Source: Rotaria macrura (lineage: Eukaryota; Rotifera; Eurotatoria; Philodinida; Philodinidae). Taken from it: a stretch of DNA of 64,000 nucleotides. Within the stretch, counting starts at the first letter, position 1; each line of letters begins with the position of its first letter. The notes below the pieces were generated by a model. It had not been told where the DNA came from and ran no database searches. It saw nothing but the letters and a program-made list of their open reading frames with translations. Both the position numbers and the translations under genes were made by a program. The stretch is taken from assembly GCA_900239685.1 (NCBI GenBank), contig OENT01000096.1, positions 157,307-221,306 on the forward strand. Reading direction: 5' to 3'. This document shows positions 49,511 through 61,800 of this stretch, one piece after another.

Positions 49511-51349
49511 GTTATCGACTATTGTTCAAGATAATTACCCCTATTATAGTGACATAGTATTTTTTGTGAAACATCATTGCTGTTGTTTATGAGTATCTTG
49601 AAACGCATGAGGACCTTAGATAAGTGTTACCTTTAACTTGTATATATTTGGAGATGAGAAAAAATAACATCCGAGAAGATAAAAACAATTCAGGGACATG
49701 CATATCAGTGCGATAGTCTGAAACGTCACACTGCTTTGTTCTTGTTTTTCAAGTATTCTCATGTTGGAAATCACCGTTTGTTGTTCAATTACTATCGAAC
49801 AGTTTGCCATAAAAATTACTTGAAAGTTTTTGCTCAATGTTCTTTCACTTATGTTTTGTGGCCATCAATGGTATCCATGAGTGTATAGAGCGTTTAGATG
49901 AAACTTAACTAAAACTCGATAAATCGGTATCGTTAGCAATACAAATTAAGCAGAGCAAATAGCATCATACCTACACCCAACTTTTGAGTTATCATCATTC
50001 ATGCATACCATAATGGACGTCCTCTAACGTGAGGCATTCTAGCATCCTTGATTATCGTTATTTATCCATGAGAATCATTCCAGCAGTCGGATGCAAGCGG
50101 GTTGGACTGTATTTCGATCGGATTTTCGTGTGAATATCTAGATTATCGATACGTTTCTATCGTAACCAAAGTACCGAACTGGCATAAAGATCCCTAGCGT
50201 TTGAAACAGACGAAATGTAGCTAAAAGGGTTCTGATGAACTTCTATTGTTGATATCAAACACTATAAATGTATATCTGAAGCAATTAAATTCAGTTCAGG
50301 AATCGGGTCCGAATCTATATATAAAGGAAGTCAAAATGAAATGTTGAAGAAGAAAGCTAATTACTACTAATATTAATCTTTTAATTAGAATTAAGTTTTA
50401 TCACTAGTATTGTAACGTATCTCCAGATTCAGTCTTTGTTGAACTCAAATCTATTCTCGAGCAAGAAGTGGTGTGTGTGCTTTCAAGATAAGTTTGGACG
50501 CTTCCCAACTCGGATTACAAATCATAGTAAACAATACCTTCTGTCCCTCCATCTCCTTCATTAGAAACCTTGTAAAATATCATCACTATAACAGACCTGA
50601 CCAATTAGAATTGGAATATCGTTTCGTGCAACAGCCTATTTTTCAATCTGATTCAGTGGTTGTAATAAAAAAAATCAAAATTAAAGAAAAGCAATCACGA
50701 CAAAATAAATAAAAACCCGTGCAACATAAAAACTACAACAGATCATTGACTAAACACTTCCTGTATTTTGTATTCGTATTCATATGCCTAAAGAAGACAT
50801 CTGAGTTGTACATTTCAATCGTGTAGAGGCGCCGTTGACAAACATTTTGATTGCATTTTGTACTGAACTATTTAAAATATTCCACGTGAACGTTTTATTT
50901 TCAAATCTTTTTCAAACTTTTGTCTCTTAGGATGCAGCAAATCGAAACTCTTGGTTTTGTGGTGTATACTTTACACATTGATTGATAAAGAAAATTAGAC
51001 ACCAATACAGATTACATTCTGAATTGAATGACATAATAATTTATTTTTGAAAGCAGAAAAAATCATTGGCCTTCGTACATCCGACAGGAAGCCTAAGAAG
51101 ATATGAATGTATATGATAAAAATATGCGATCGTTAATCTCACACGCACAGATAAATATTCAAACCAAAACCTCAATTTCGAATTTGAATCCGTTAATTAA
51201 TTAATTCAAAGATCTTTAGTACAATCGTTTTCGGTTCTCCACGGATACCATGAACTTAATAGAGAAGCACATCATATTTGAGTTGTACTCGATATGGAGA
51301 TATAACAATGAACAAGATGAAAATTTTATTTTACTTTTTGAATTAAGAT
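49511..51349. other. gene-free spacer
   Basis: No recognisable coding sequence except short frames (49616-49837 minus; 50473-50712 plus). It contains the expected 3' region of the minus-strand gene that follows. Confidence 0.5.
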
Positions 51350-51355
51350 TTTATT
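51350..51355 (-). promoter_or_regulatory. putative polyadenylation signal
   Basis: AATAAA on the minus strand about 90 nt past the stop of the beta-propeller-like ORF. Confidence 0.35.
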
Positions 51356-51446
51356 TTAATCAAAAGAATGAAAATTATAATCCTAGTTCAAAGATGATTG
51401 AAAAAGCTTAATAACACATGGCTTTTTAATGTTGTAGAAGTCTTTT

Positions 51447-52517
51447 CTATTGTTGAATCACCTTATGAAAATTCAATACTCCTTGTTTAGTATTACTGTC
51501 ACCTACGATTGTTCCAACGACCAAGTATTGATTATGAAGAAAAAAACGTAGATAGACGCAGTGATTTCCAGTCGCTCGATCATAGTTTGTTCGAATAGGT
51601 ATGACATCTAGATCTTCTGGGTTTGTAGATACCATTAGAAATTGATTTTTCTCGTTGATAATTAGCCAACGAGTTTCGTCGAAAGGAATTTGTATCTTGT
51701 GATAAACTGGCAAAAAATCATTTGACGCATGAATCCGTTTTATTCGTGACATTGAGACGTCGATCTTTCTAAAGTCAATGACCCACTCACGTCGGTCCAG
51801 CCAAACATTCATCGCTAAATAAGACCCATCACGGCTGCAGGTAATCAGCCGAATCTCATCTTGGTCTTTGTATTCTAAAGTTTTTCTTGACCATTCTCTT
51901 AGCATTTGCCAGGAATTCATATTCCATTGTTGAATTAGACGATAGGCACGATTTAAGAATAGATAGTGATCTAAAGATGATGATGTCGTAATAAATCGAA
52001 GTTTTTCTTTGTTACCATTCGTTTGGGAGGTATTACGATTCGATGAACGTCTGTTAAAGCTGTCAGGAGAATTAACTAATATTTGATTTATATGAGTGAG
52101 TGTATTTAATGTAACCTGCGACGTGTTTTGATTGCAATTCAACGATAACGTATATAATCGATAGTTGCACAAAATTAAAAATTCATCTAAAATCGGAGAC
52201 CAGTGTATGCAACTAACAAAGCCAACACTTTTATCGTAGCGCCAGTTTAATTCATCTATTTTTTTCTGATTATCAAATAATTTTAATTTTCTTTCCTCCG
52301 ATAGTAGAATAACATTATATTTGTCACAAACATCAAATGTTCCGTACTGAACATCATGAGATGATAGCACAATCTGATTCTCGTAATTTGTACACAGGGT
52401 TGTTTGTATTGTAACATGGCTATCGTTTTTCCTACTGCAGTCATCTGAAAAAAAGGGATTCAATTGCAGAACTTCATTTTGACTATATCTAAAGATTGGA
52501 ATTGAAACCTGATTCAT
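51447..52517 (-). CDS. hypothetical beta-propeller-like protein, 356 aa
   Basis: Uninterrupted frame of normal composition. It has several spaced segments of the kind found in beta-propeller blades: GFVSCIHWSPILDEFLILCNYRLYTLSL, LITCSRDGSYLAMNVWLDRREWVIDF, and RWLIINEKNQFLMVS. I cannot assign a family; canonical WD dipeptides are lacking, so the fold is inference. Its ATG lies 29 nt inside the end of the upstream kinase gene in another frame. It may therefore be read from a shared transcript or, by alternative splicing, form an extension of the kinase. No signal peptide or membrane segment. Confidence 0.65.
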   Translation of the reverse strand: MNQVSIPIFRYSQNEVLQLNPFFSDDCSRKNDSHVTIQTTLCTNYENQIVLSSHDVQYGTFDVCDKYNVILLSEERKLKLFDNQKKIDELNWRYDKSVGFVSCIHWSPILDEFLILCNYRLYTLSLNCNQNTSQVTLNTLTHINQILVNSPDSFNRRSSNRNTSQTNGNKEKLRFITTSSSLDHYLFLNRAYRLIQQWNMNSWQMLREWSRKTLEYKDQDEIRLITCSRDGSYLAMNVWLDRREWVIDFRKIDVSMSRIKRIHASNDFLPVYHKIQIPFDETRWLIINEKNQFLMVSTNPEDLDVIPIRTNYDRATGNHCVYLRFFLHNQYLVVGTIVGDSNTKQGVLNFHKVIQQ

Positions 52518-54194
52518 TTTTCGTTGCTATTGACGATGCTATTTTCAGCAGATTTCTATTTTTCAAAGTTTGATAATCTTCCGCATCGATATCAGACTGC
52601 ATATGTTCTTTCAAGTCGCTTGACGTTGGTCGGGCATCTTTATCATGGGTGATGAGTCGACGAATCAAGCTTGAGTACTAAACATCAAAGAAAATAATGC
52701 CTAAAAAACGAAACAATATTCATTTTACCGCTTTTTTATTTGCGTTTTTTGCATCAAAATCTTTAGGAAGCTCTGAATCAGCTTTTCTAGCATTCTCAAA
52801 TACCTGAATACAAAAACAAATAGTAATTACGCAAAAATTCAGAGATAAACACTTAACTTCTTTTCTTTCAGATTCGGTAGTGAAAGTATATAGTAATTCT
52901 AACAAGATTAAACCCATTGCATAAATATCAACTTTCTGTGTTGGTTGCTCATTGTGTTGTTGTTCTGGACTTCTATATGAGGGTGTTCCACGAATGGGAT
53001 TAGTAACACTGTAATTCAGTTCTCGATTAGTGGCTTGTGAAACCACAGCATGATTATCATTTTCTAACAAATCACACTCGTCATTATCATCAGTCATTAT
53101 CTTTTTTGCCAAACCAAAATCGCCGATTTTAATTCTATCATCAAGTAAGGAGAAAAATATGTTTTTGGGTTTCAAATCACGATGAATCTATTCAAGTTAA
53201 TTAATTTAGCAGATTATTTTTCGTTAAATCTAAGCAAATACTTCTTACTAGTTTATGAACATGTTGATGAATATAGGCCATTCCATTTACAATTTGATAG
53301 AATACTTCCAATCCCCGAACGCGATCTATTTCGTATTTTTGGCGATTTTCCGGTAGTAAACGATCATACAGAGTATGTTGATGGCATAGTTCTGTAACAA
53401 TATACAAGTATTCGATAGTTTTCACTGACGCTTCATCTGTGTTAGGATGGGAAGTGATCAATGCATATGATTCTTCCATGGGTGCTTCAAGTTTTATCAT
53501 ATCAGAGAACGCTCCGGGGGAAGATATATGATCGTTTTTTTGTCGATCCTTTCTCGATGTCATTTTACTATCGTCATTGCTTTTATTGGTAGTATCTTTA
53601 TTGAAAGTAAAACAGCTACTTGTTTCATCGTGTAAATGATCGAATTTCTCATCAACTTTCTTTTTGTCACTAATGGTCATATTTGCTGTTCCGGATATTA
53701 AATTATTCCAACTCGACTCTTCATTATTGTCATTATTTGACGGCAGTGGCTTCGATGATAAGTTACTCTTGCTATCACATCCACTTCTAAGACTGATATC
53801 TCCATCTCTTGTGTCGTCAGCATGGTCACTGCCAATCCAAGTATATATATAACGAATGACATTTTCATGTGACAAATCTACCAAAACATGTACTTCTTTA
53901 AGAGCATCTTCCTTGTTAGCTCTAGATTGTGATTTGAGAGAAATATATATATATTGTGAACAATACGTAATTGACTTACAATGTTAACTTGATGCACTTA
54001 ATTGCACTACGTCTTCGATCGTATTTATTGGTTGCTGAGAATACTGTCGCAAAGCCACCTTTACCAATACGCTCTACATCTTTATAACCACGAAAGCTAC
54101 TAAAAACAACATGATTCAATCATGAGATCAATCAAAGTATCGAACTAGATAACCTGTTAGAGCTTAAATTTTGATCACTTTTATCTAGGGACAT
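52489..54194 (-). CDS. eIF2-alpha-kinase-like Ser/Thr protein kinase (six exons, 475 aa)
   Basis: Exons by coordinates: 54194-54154, 54099-53980, 53921-53249, 53187-52858, 52803-52729, 52677-52489. All introns are GT-AG and 51-61 nt; the total is exactly 476 codons including the stop. In order: Gly loop GKGGFATVF, SAIKCIKL (catalytic Lys), HENVIRYIYTWI, an acidic Ser/Asn-rich insert of about 120 residues inside the N-lobe, YIVTELC hinge, IHRDLKPKN catalytic loop, GDFGLAKK, GTPSYRSPEQ, and KVDIYAMGLILLELLYTFTTESER. The N-lobe insert and the last motif are typical of eIF2-alpha kinases (PERK/GCN2/HRI/PKR), which repress translation under stress. There is no signal peptide, membrane segment or HisRS-like domain, so an HRI-like or minimal form is more likely than PERK or GCN2. 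All catalytic residues are present. Confidence 0.85.
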
Positions 54195-54959
54195 TACTTC
54201 AAAAAAGCACAAATATCAAAGCAACTTCTTAAGTTTTTCTTTGGTGCTGTTGTATCTAAAAAATAGTCAAACAAGAGTGAAATATTATACGAAAGAATGT
54301 TATCCAAGTTTCATTGAGATTGCTTGCCAACGAAGTTATAGAGAAAAGAAAGCTTGGACTTTCTAACATGAAAGAAAAGGGAACTTTTTTACGTAAGGAT
54401 GAAAAAAAAACTACATTAGTTCCATTACATGATCCATGCATTCTAATTGGAAAATATTTCTACTCATTGGAAAAGAAGTTTCACTTGGAATTCTCTCTGA
54501 TCAAAAACTAGCATTCTCGAAAATGCCTAAACGAAAAAACTAAGATGAAAAATAAAACAGAGTTGATGAGCCTGAGTGAAAATATCTTGAAGAACTCATT
54601 TGAAGGTCATAAAACTGATTGGGCTGAAACGTCTAATTTCATGTTTCTGAAGAAAATAAAGGGAAAGAAATATAGATAAGAACAACGATGAAAACACAGC
54701 AAAAATTGAATAAGAATAAAAGAAAAAAAATACTTCATCGATTAATCTGAAATTTAATATAAGCAATAAGAAGATAAAATTACTTTTTAATAATGCTTAG
54801 GCAAATGAAGAACACGCTTGGTCTACTGATAAGAGAAGTATTCATCTACTTAATTTTCCAGCAAAGTGAAAAATGACATTTTTCAAAACCCATTACTTTC
54901 AATACTTAACTTTTTCGTCAAGTACGTTATGTTGACACACTGGGAAAAAATGCTTGCCT
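54195..54959. other. upstream region of the kinase gene
   Basis: AT-rich; must contain the kinase promoter. No further genes recognised. Confidence 0.4.
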
Positions 54960-55130
54960 TACTATCTTCACTCTTAAAAAATCAGGACAACTGAACGTAT
55001 GAATAAGACGATTCGATCGTGTAAACATGACGTTCGGGGGTATTTCTGATTGATCGTTAATTGCCAAAGCGACACACCTCAAGGTGTCAGCAGCATAGCT
55101 AATTTTAGTGACTGACACTGGCATGTTTAA
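54960..55130 (-). pseudogene. weak P-type Ca2+-ATPase (SERCA-like) relic
   Basis: A minus-strand frame contains SYAADTLRCVALAINDQ. This resembles the DTLRCLALAxxD segment of the nucleotide-binding domain of sarcoplasmic-reticulum-type Ca2+-ATPases. Neighbouring sequence does not continue the match convincingly, so only a single decayed exon would remain. It could be coincidence. Confidence 0.3.
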
Positions 55131-55301
55131 ATAGCTCTTGATTCGCCTGTGTCTCCACCAATGTAAAAGAGCATCTTACATTGCCATTACTGGACACTTC
55201 TGTTAATCGATGACTTCCGAATTCTAGAATAGACACGGCTTTATATAAATATTAAATAGAAAGAAAAAATGTGTGGTAGCGCAGCTCCGTTGGAGCTAAT
55301 A

Positions 55302-55708
55302 TGTGGAACTCACATATCTATAGCTTCATAATGCTAATAGAAAATACAGAGCATGTAATATCCCGAATTCGTTTGCATCATCTTTCTTTGATTAACGCCC
55401 TATATTTCATTTTCATTGTTGCTTTTGCTCGTTAGTTTGGATAGTTCGTTGTTCATTTTTCTTATTATAAGCATTGAAAGAAACGGTAAATAAGGCTGTG
55501 ACATATCAACATAATATAATGCTGGCTGCTATGTCTGTAATGAAGTAGTACACTAGTTTCTATGGTCTGTAAAGGAGGGGGCGTGGATGGGTGTCTCTAA
55601 CCAAGGACCACATCTGTAACCTGTAGGTGGGGAAGCAAAAATATCGCACTCTTAAACTTTCACTTACTACACTCACCATTTTCTTCTAAAACAGACGTGA
55701 GTTCCACA
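55302..55708. mobile_element. probable TA-flanked MITE (407 bp)
   Basis: Twelve-bp inverted ends TGTGGAACTCAC at 55302 and its complement ending at 55708, with TA on both outer sides. No coding capacity. The short ends make this less certain than the hAT elements. Confidence 0.5.
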
Positions 55709-55710
55709 TA

Positions 55711-56665
55711 AATTTATTAGAAACATTTCAGTATATAACGTTCATTTGCATTCAAACTAAACTAGAAAATTAGACAAAAATTTTCAAAAACATTTCCTCA
55801 TGTGTTTTTTGAATGCTACGTAAAATTAACGAAAAAGAAATTTATTAAAAAAGGAAAATATTATTTCATCGAAATGTCTTGTCTTAATAAATCTCGTTTA
55901 GGAATATCCGATGGCGTAAATTTCTGCGAAAAAAATGCGTTTCGAAAACGCGTTTCACATCTGCTACAATAAACGTTGCGGAACGATTCTTTCTTAGCAG
56001 CATTTCGCAGTCTTTCTCAAACTATGGTATTTTATAATTTGGGGGCAAAAAAATTAAAACCATGAAGGACTTCTTAGAATTCAACTTATAGATGCTACCC
56101 ATACACCCATTTGCATTAAATCATATCATTTTGTAGCTAGCCTAAATTAATTTGGATAGATTGAAGAGGTGGATTCGAGCACGAGAACACCACAGTAGAA
56201 GAGATGCGCACTTACCATTCAACTAAAATAGTCGTATAGTATATGTATCGATTATAATCTTATTTGGACGTGCCATGTAAACTTATTTGAATAAGTTTCG
56301 TTTTCACATCTGAATGAGTGATGAAGAATCATATTTATTTTCCTGCTCCTATCGAAGTAGGAGTGGGATTTTCTCTTATTTTATTTTAAATTTAACTTTA
56401 AAAAGTAGCATCAGCAAAACTATTTTTTTAAAACGAAAATATTCAACGAAAATGAATTTAATTCGATATAAAATGGATTTAAAAGTTGAAAGAATTGAAT
56501 TTCATATGTCTAAATTCTAAAGAATTCCTATTTGACTTTTTGAATTTTTTCAAAATTTTTCGTGGATTTAATAAACTTTTTTAAAGTCAAATCCATGATC
56601 TGTATGATCAAGTATATTCATAGTTAAAAGAAATTTTTTTCTGTAATTCTAATCTCTTTCAGGTG
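55711..56665. other. spacer with first GCGTTTCG motifs
   Basis: No genes. GCGTTTCG and ACGCGTTTC motifs at about 55936-56010 resemble those at 58001-58026 and 58640-58865. Confidence 0.4.
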
Positions 56666-56669
56666 AGGT

Positions 56670-56825
56670 GTCGAATTGTCGACAGGCAAAATGTCGAAAG
56701 GCAAAACGTCGACAGAAAAATGTCTACAAGCAAAATGTCGACAAGTACAAATACCGACGAGTACAAATGTCGACATAAAAATAGTCGACAAAGAAAATTC
56801 CGATATAAAAAGATGTCGAAATTTA
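56670..56825. repeat. TGTCGAC array, left
   Basis: About ten irregularly spaced (A)TGTCGAC(A) units separated by GGCAAA, AAGCAAA or AAGTACAA. Oriented opposite to the array at 57629-57735. Confidence 0.75.
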
Positions 56826-57153
56826 TATCGTAGCACAGAAATGTGAAATTCCATGCTGTCGTTCCTTTTCTTCTCTTTGTGTATATTCTACGTTCATTGC
56901 GGCCTGGATATACAATTTAATTTGTGTTGCTTCTTTCTCGACTGAAAAATGTTCACTTTTTTCAAATAACTGTCATTCGTGGGCAAACCATCATACTAGT
57001 ACAATCGACACATCATTTTATTTCGTCCATCTGGTGTGATCAGCGTCTCGTATTTCCTCAAAGTCAACCAGTCCTTTTCTCAGTTTTTCGACCAGCAAAA
57101 AAGGCAAGCCGATCATAATCTGTGATGCATTCAAGTATCAATTAAACAAAACC

Positions 57154-57450
57154 AGACCGAAGATTAAGTATTGGTTTTGTAAGGATCGGATGTGCTCTGC
57201 TTAATTGCATACCTATCACAAAGATCCGTATATCGGGAAGTCAGGTGACCATGAATCTCACTTATCGATACCAGAAAGTATCGAAGTTAGTGTCTTTAAA
57301 GAAATGTGAAAGAACAGATTGTAAAAGAGATAATCGCAATTGAAAAAATCTACGATAAGGAAATGGGTTCGGCTGTTCTTAGTGAAGCTGCTCTTGCCCT
57401 GGTTCGTATGCCAATAATCCATTTGTCCGAATATGATTATCAATTGTCAT
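57154..57450 (+). pseudogene. FLYWCH zinc-finger/MULE-type transposon protein relic
   Basis: Reads KIKYWFCKDRMCSA*LHT...SGDHESH, matching the FLYWCH pattern (aromatic-W-x-C, second Cys, then a GxHxxH-like His pair). After a frameshift near 57303 it continues VKEQIVKEIIAIEKIYDKEMGSAVLSEAALALVRMP, an alpha-helical region typical of FLYWCH proteins derived from Mutator-like elements. One stop and one frameshift are visible in this short stretch. No transposase core remains. Confidence 0.55.
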
Positions 57451-57628
57451 TCCTAGTTGGTACGAAATCAAAGTAGTTCAATTCATATTTGCTAGCACAA
57501 CAAAGCTATGACTTTCGCTATTCTTTTCCGTATTCACGTATTTTGTTCTTATTGTAATCTATTGGATTTTGACTTAGTCAAAAATATATATAGTTTTATC
57601 ATAGTTCAATTTTGTCATTCTTTTAAAT

Positions 57629-57735
57629 TGTCGACATTTTACAGTGTCGACATTTTGTACTGTCGACAATTTTGTTTTGTCGACACTATTTTTCGACAAT
57701 TTCCCGTCGACATTTTACTGTCGACATTTTGCTAC
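57629..57735. repeat. TGTCGAC array, right
   Basis: About seven GTCGACATTTT/GTCGACA units, inverted relative to 56670-56825. With that array it brackets the FLYWCH relic, as subterminal repeats of one old element of about 1.1 kb. Confidence 0.7.
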
Positions 57736-57744
57736 TTTCCCCTC

Positions 57745-58862
57745 TTCCATGGGCAAGCCATAATTAGCTGCATCGATAAAATACGAACGAAGTTCATATT
57801 ATAGTCATATTTCCGAGGGTATATAATCACTCACTATAAAGCAGTTCATATAAATTCACAATAATCATCATTACAAATGATATGTTGCCCGAAAATGTTT
57901 TTCTCTCACAGTAACGCTAAGCTGTCATGCACATTATTTTTACTTCAGTCGTCACTAAATTTTTCAAATTTTTTAATATTTAATATAGTCCTGTATTCGA
58001 TGACACGAAACGCGTTTCGTTTGAATGAAAAGGTAATGAAATAAGTATTCTAACAAGAAATATACTTTAGTTACGCTCTAATGTTCAATGCTAGTCTAAC
58101 TTGCAATTAGCTTTAGAAAACGACGTAATCTGCCTAAGTATTAGGAGAATTCGATTCTGACCTTGTCTTAGAAATCTGCGATATCATTTTTATTTGAGGT
58201 AACGAAAAACAAAGGAGAAATCTATTCAACAACAATCTCTTGGAAGAGGAAAACGAACAACAATCTTAAAAGAAAAACAACAACAACAAATGAAAACAAT
58301 ATAAATCGATCTCCCATATCGATTTGTCAAGCCAATCAAAGAGTGATGCAGATGTTGAAATGATACCATCATGATGAGCGAGAGGTATTTGGTTGGGATG
58401 ATAGATGTCAGCCCACAACACCTTGCCTATGGAAGATTTTCACCGCCATCTTTATGACAAAAAACAATGCGATCAGCGAATCTTTTCTAAAACCAGTTCC
58501 CATAGTTTCGACAATCATGAAAATGTCTGAATTTTCTTAATCCACATGCTTTATAAAGATAAATTTGGTGGGAGATGCTGCGACAAAAGAGATTCGTTTT
58601 TCATCATTCGAAGCGTAAACGACTCAAAATACATTTTGAAGAGACGCGTTTCACGTTTTCTCCTAATTATGACTCTGTAAAATGCGTTCCTTGTAGATCA
58701 ACATCAGTTCAACAGCGTTTCGCTTCGTAAACGCTTCGAAACGTAATCTAAAAAAGAAGCGTTTCGCATCATCCCGAAAAAGTCAAAGCAGCAAAACGCG
58801 TTCTATCTAACTCAAGATGCTGCGAAACGCACTTCTTCTAGGAAAAACGGAGAGAAACGCAT
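57745..58862. other. spacer rich in GCGTTTCG motifs
   Basis: No coding sequence recognised. Multiple GCGTTTCG/CGAAACGC motifs in both orientations at about 58001-58026 and 58640-58865, probably the subterminal repeats of an eroded element. Confidence 0.5.
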
Positions 58863-58870
58863 GTCCGAAC

Positions 58871-61800
58871 CAGTGTTCTTAATGAAAGAGTGTACCCAGC
58901 AAAACGAAATGTACCGTACCATAATGAAACAGAATTTAGACACTGTTTTACATGCTGCAGAAAAAAACAGAGTGTACGCTAAACACACTGAAATTTCGTA
59001 GTAAACTTTGTTTTTAACAGTCTTTGGCCGTCGAAGACGAACTTTTATGCTTGAAAGAAAATAAGTTTATCTATTGATTGTTGATCAATATCAATACTGT
59101 ACATGTACACAAGCATAACGCTTCACTGTCGAATAGAACGATAGATACCACATAGAGGCACTATCGTACCGTCTCTATGATAGAGTTGCTATTGGATATG
59201 CCATTCCAGTATACACATAGCTCAAGTATATCCACTCCCTTGGTTATCATCTAACAAGAAAGTGAAGCGATCAGCTTCGCTGCAACAAGTTTCTGACGAG
59301 CGGAAAAAATACAACAAAAGCAATCTTCAAGAGAAAAAGTTAATCCTAAAATTTTCGTTGTTTTCGTGCATATGTATTATGTTTATGCATGTTTCAAAAT
59401 TTTCAACCTATGCAGATTCTCTACAACAGATTCTGTTGAACAGAATATGAGTTCGTCATTGATTTTCTTATCATATCGATGTTCGTCTTCATGTAAATTT
59501 TAGATAAAATTCTGTGTGAAATTGACACTATCTTGGTCAAATGGAAAACTTCGAAGAGCCGACCATCATCACTGGACGTTCATCAACATTGTTACCCTTA
59601 TCAAAAGTAGAAGTTATTGAAGAAATATATATAGAATCGGATTCTCATATTAAATCTCAACAACACGTGAACATGTTGAATGTCAACAATAAGGTCAATC
59701 CAGTATCACATAGTTGGAATTTTATCATCGCTTGTTAGAAAAAAAAATTCTGGTCGTCGTGCAACATACTTGCCTTCGTGGAAAAATGATCCCACATCTT
59801 TCTATTTATCATATTCGCATGATGCAACCAGTATAAGACAAGAAAAGTATATACGTTGGCTTTACAAGCGAAACAATGAAAAAATTGGTAGCGTCACATC
59901 AGATTGTCGTTTATGTGAGCAATATCGTATGATAAAAAACAAAAATGGTAAAGAACACACGTGAGCTACTAACGGTTTCAACGTGTTGGCTTTAGACAAG
60001 ATCAAAGAGCATCGTTTAAATGAAAAACATAAGGAGGCAGAACAGCTAGAATTGCAACGAACATCGATGAACCAACCCGACTGGATTACAACAAGAACAA
60101 ATGTTCTGTCGCACCAGGAAGAATCCGTACGAAACCTAATGTATTGCTGTATTTATTTATGTCCAAATGATCATTCATTAAATTGTTTTTCACCACTTTG
60201 TGATCTATTAGAAAAAACCGGTGTCAAATTGTTACCGGCTGAAGTTAGTGGTGTTAGCTATCGCAACGATAATGCTGCATTGATATTTCTTCAACACATA
60301 GCAAGTGTATTACATAAGGATTTTGTGAATAAACTGAACAAAACCCAACAGTAGGTAGATGTTCTCGGTCGAAATTTTTGCTTTTAATGACACATATTCT
60401 TTCTCATGTGCATAGGTTGGATGCTAGATGAATCGACATCTCGTTTGATTGGGAAAAATTGTATTGTGTACGTCAGATATCTGGAAAATTTTGAACCTTG
60501 AACAACATTTTATGGGATTATCAGTATGGACGGTGATGGATCGGCTGGGAATATTGTGAGAAGAATAAGCGTATTGTGGAAAAACGACAATTTAAATCTG
60601 TCGAGAACTTGTTGGCCAGCGACCGACAATACAAGTACTTTTAAGGGTATCGAACGAATAACCTTTACTTCAATTTTTGTTTTTTCTGTGTGCAGGTATT
60701 CATGATGGTGTAGCTACTAAATTACGAAAAAATCATGATATGCCATCTTTAGAATTAAATACGTAAATTGCACATTCTTATGCGCTTGTTGGTAAACACT
60801 CAGGACAGTGTGTAGATGATGAGAATAGTTTTATTTGAAGACGTCAAAATACTTTTCTACTATGTTTGATTATAGATGACGGGAAATTGAAAAACCGGCC
60901 GTTTATTGCGAACTTCGATACTTTGATTGGCAAAATTTATAGTTATTTTAACAGAAGCACAGTCTGTCAACACAAATGGAAGCAGATGTATAATTTTCTG
61001 ACAATGCCTGAACTCAAGTTCAAAAGAATTTTCTAAATAAGGTGGTCACCAATACGTGATTGTTTGAGGCTAATTATGAATAACATGAAGCCAGGTAAGA
61101 AATATTTGTATGCTTCAAAAACTCATCTATATACATCTTATAAAACTTTGCTAGGAAATCAAGCACTTCTAGCTGCTCTCGAAATTACATCGAATGATCG
61201 GAACGTAACTCAAAATGAACGTGATGCTGCAGCTGAGTTGCTGATGCAAATTTTAGATGATCGGTTTTTATTTGTTCTGCCTTTCCACTTCGACTCACAT
61301 GAATGTATTTCCGGTGAGTTGAAACTTAAATTTTTTTGTTTTTGTGCAAATCTACATTCATTATTTTTACTGAAGGTGAGCTTACGAAGATGATGCAGAA
61401 GGATGATATTTCATACAAAATGATGGTGGATACAGTTTCTATTAAAAAACAAATGTTAGACGCATGGACGACAAAAGGGCGTAATGGCACGTGTCCTTGG
61501 GGACCGTCTCTGGCAGAATATCTTAGTTTGACCGAAACAGAAGATTCGTTTGGTGCTTTTAAGATATTCAGGAAAAAAAACCGTGATGATCTAGCAACAG
61601 AATGTTGCTGTCATGTCCAAAGTTTGCTTGAAGAAATCGAACGTTGATTCCCACCGTCTGAACTACATCGATGTTTATCGTTTCTATTTGATCCAGTGAC
61701 GATCGAAGAAAATCAAGCGCTTCTCACCGATGCTGCGTACGATCGTCACGAGCTACAATATCTTTGTAAGAAATATGAAAATTTATCCAATTTCGATTCA

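Noticed and set aside
55271-55301. tRNA-like stretch (GGTAGCGCAGCTCCGTTGG)
   Set aside because: Only a D-arm-like piece; no anticodon arm, T arm or acceptor stem can be formed around it.
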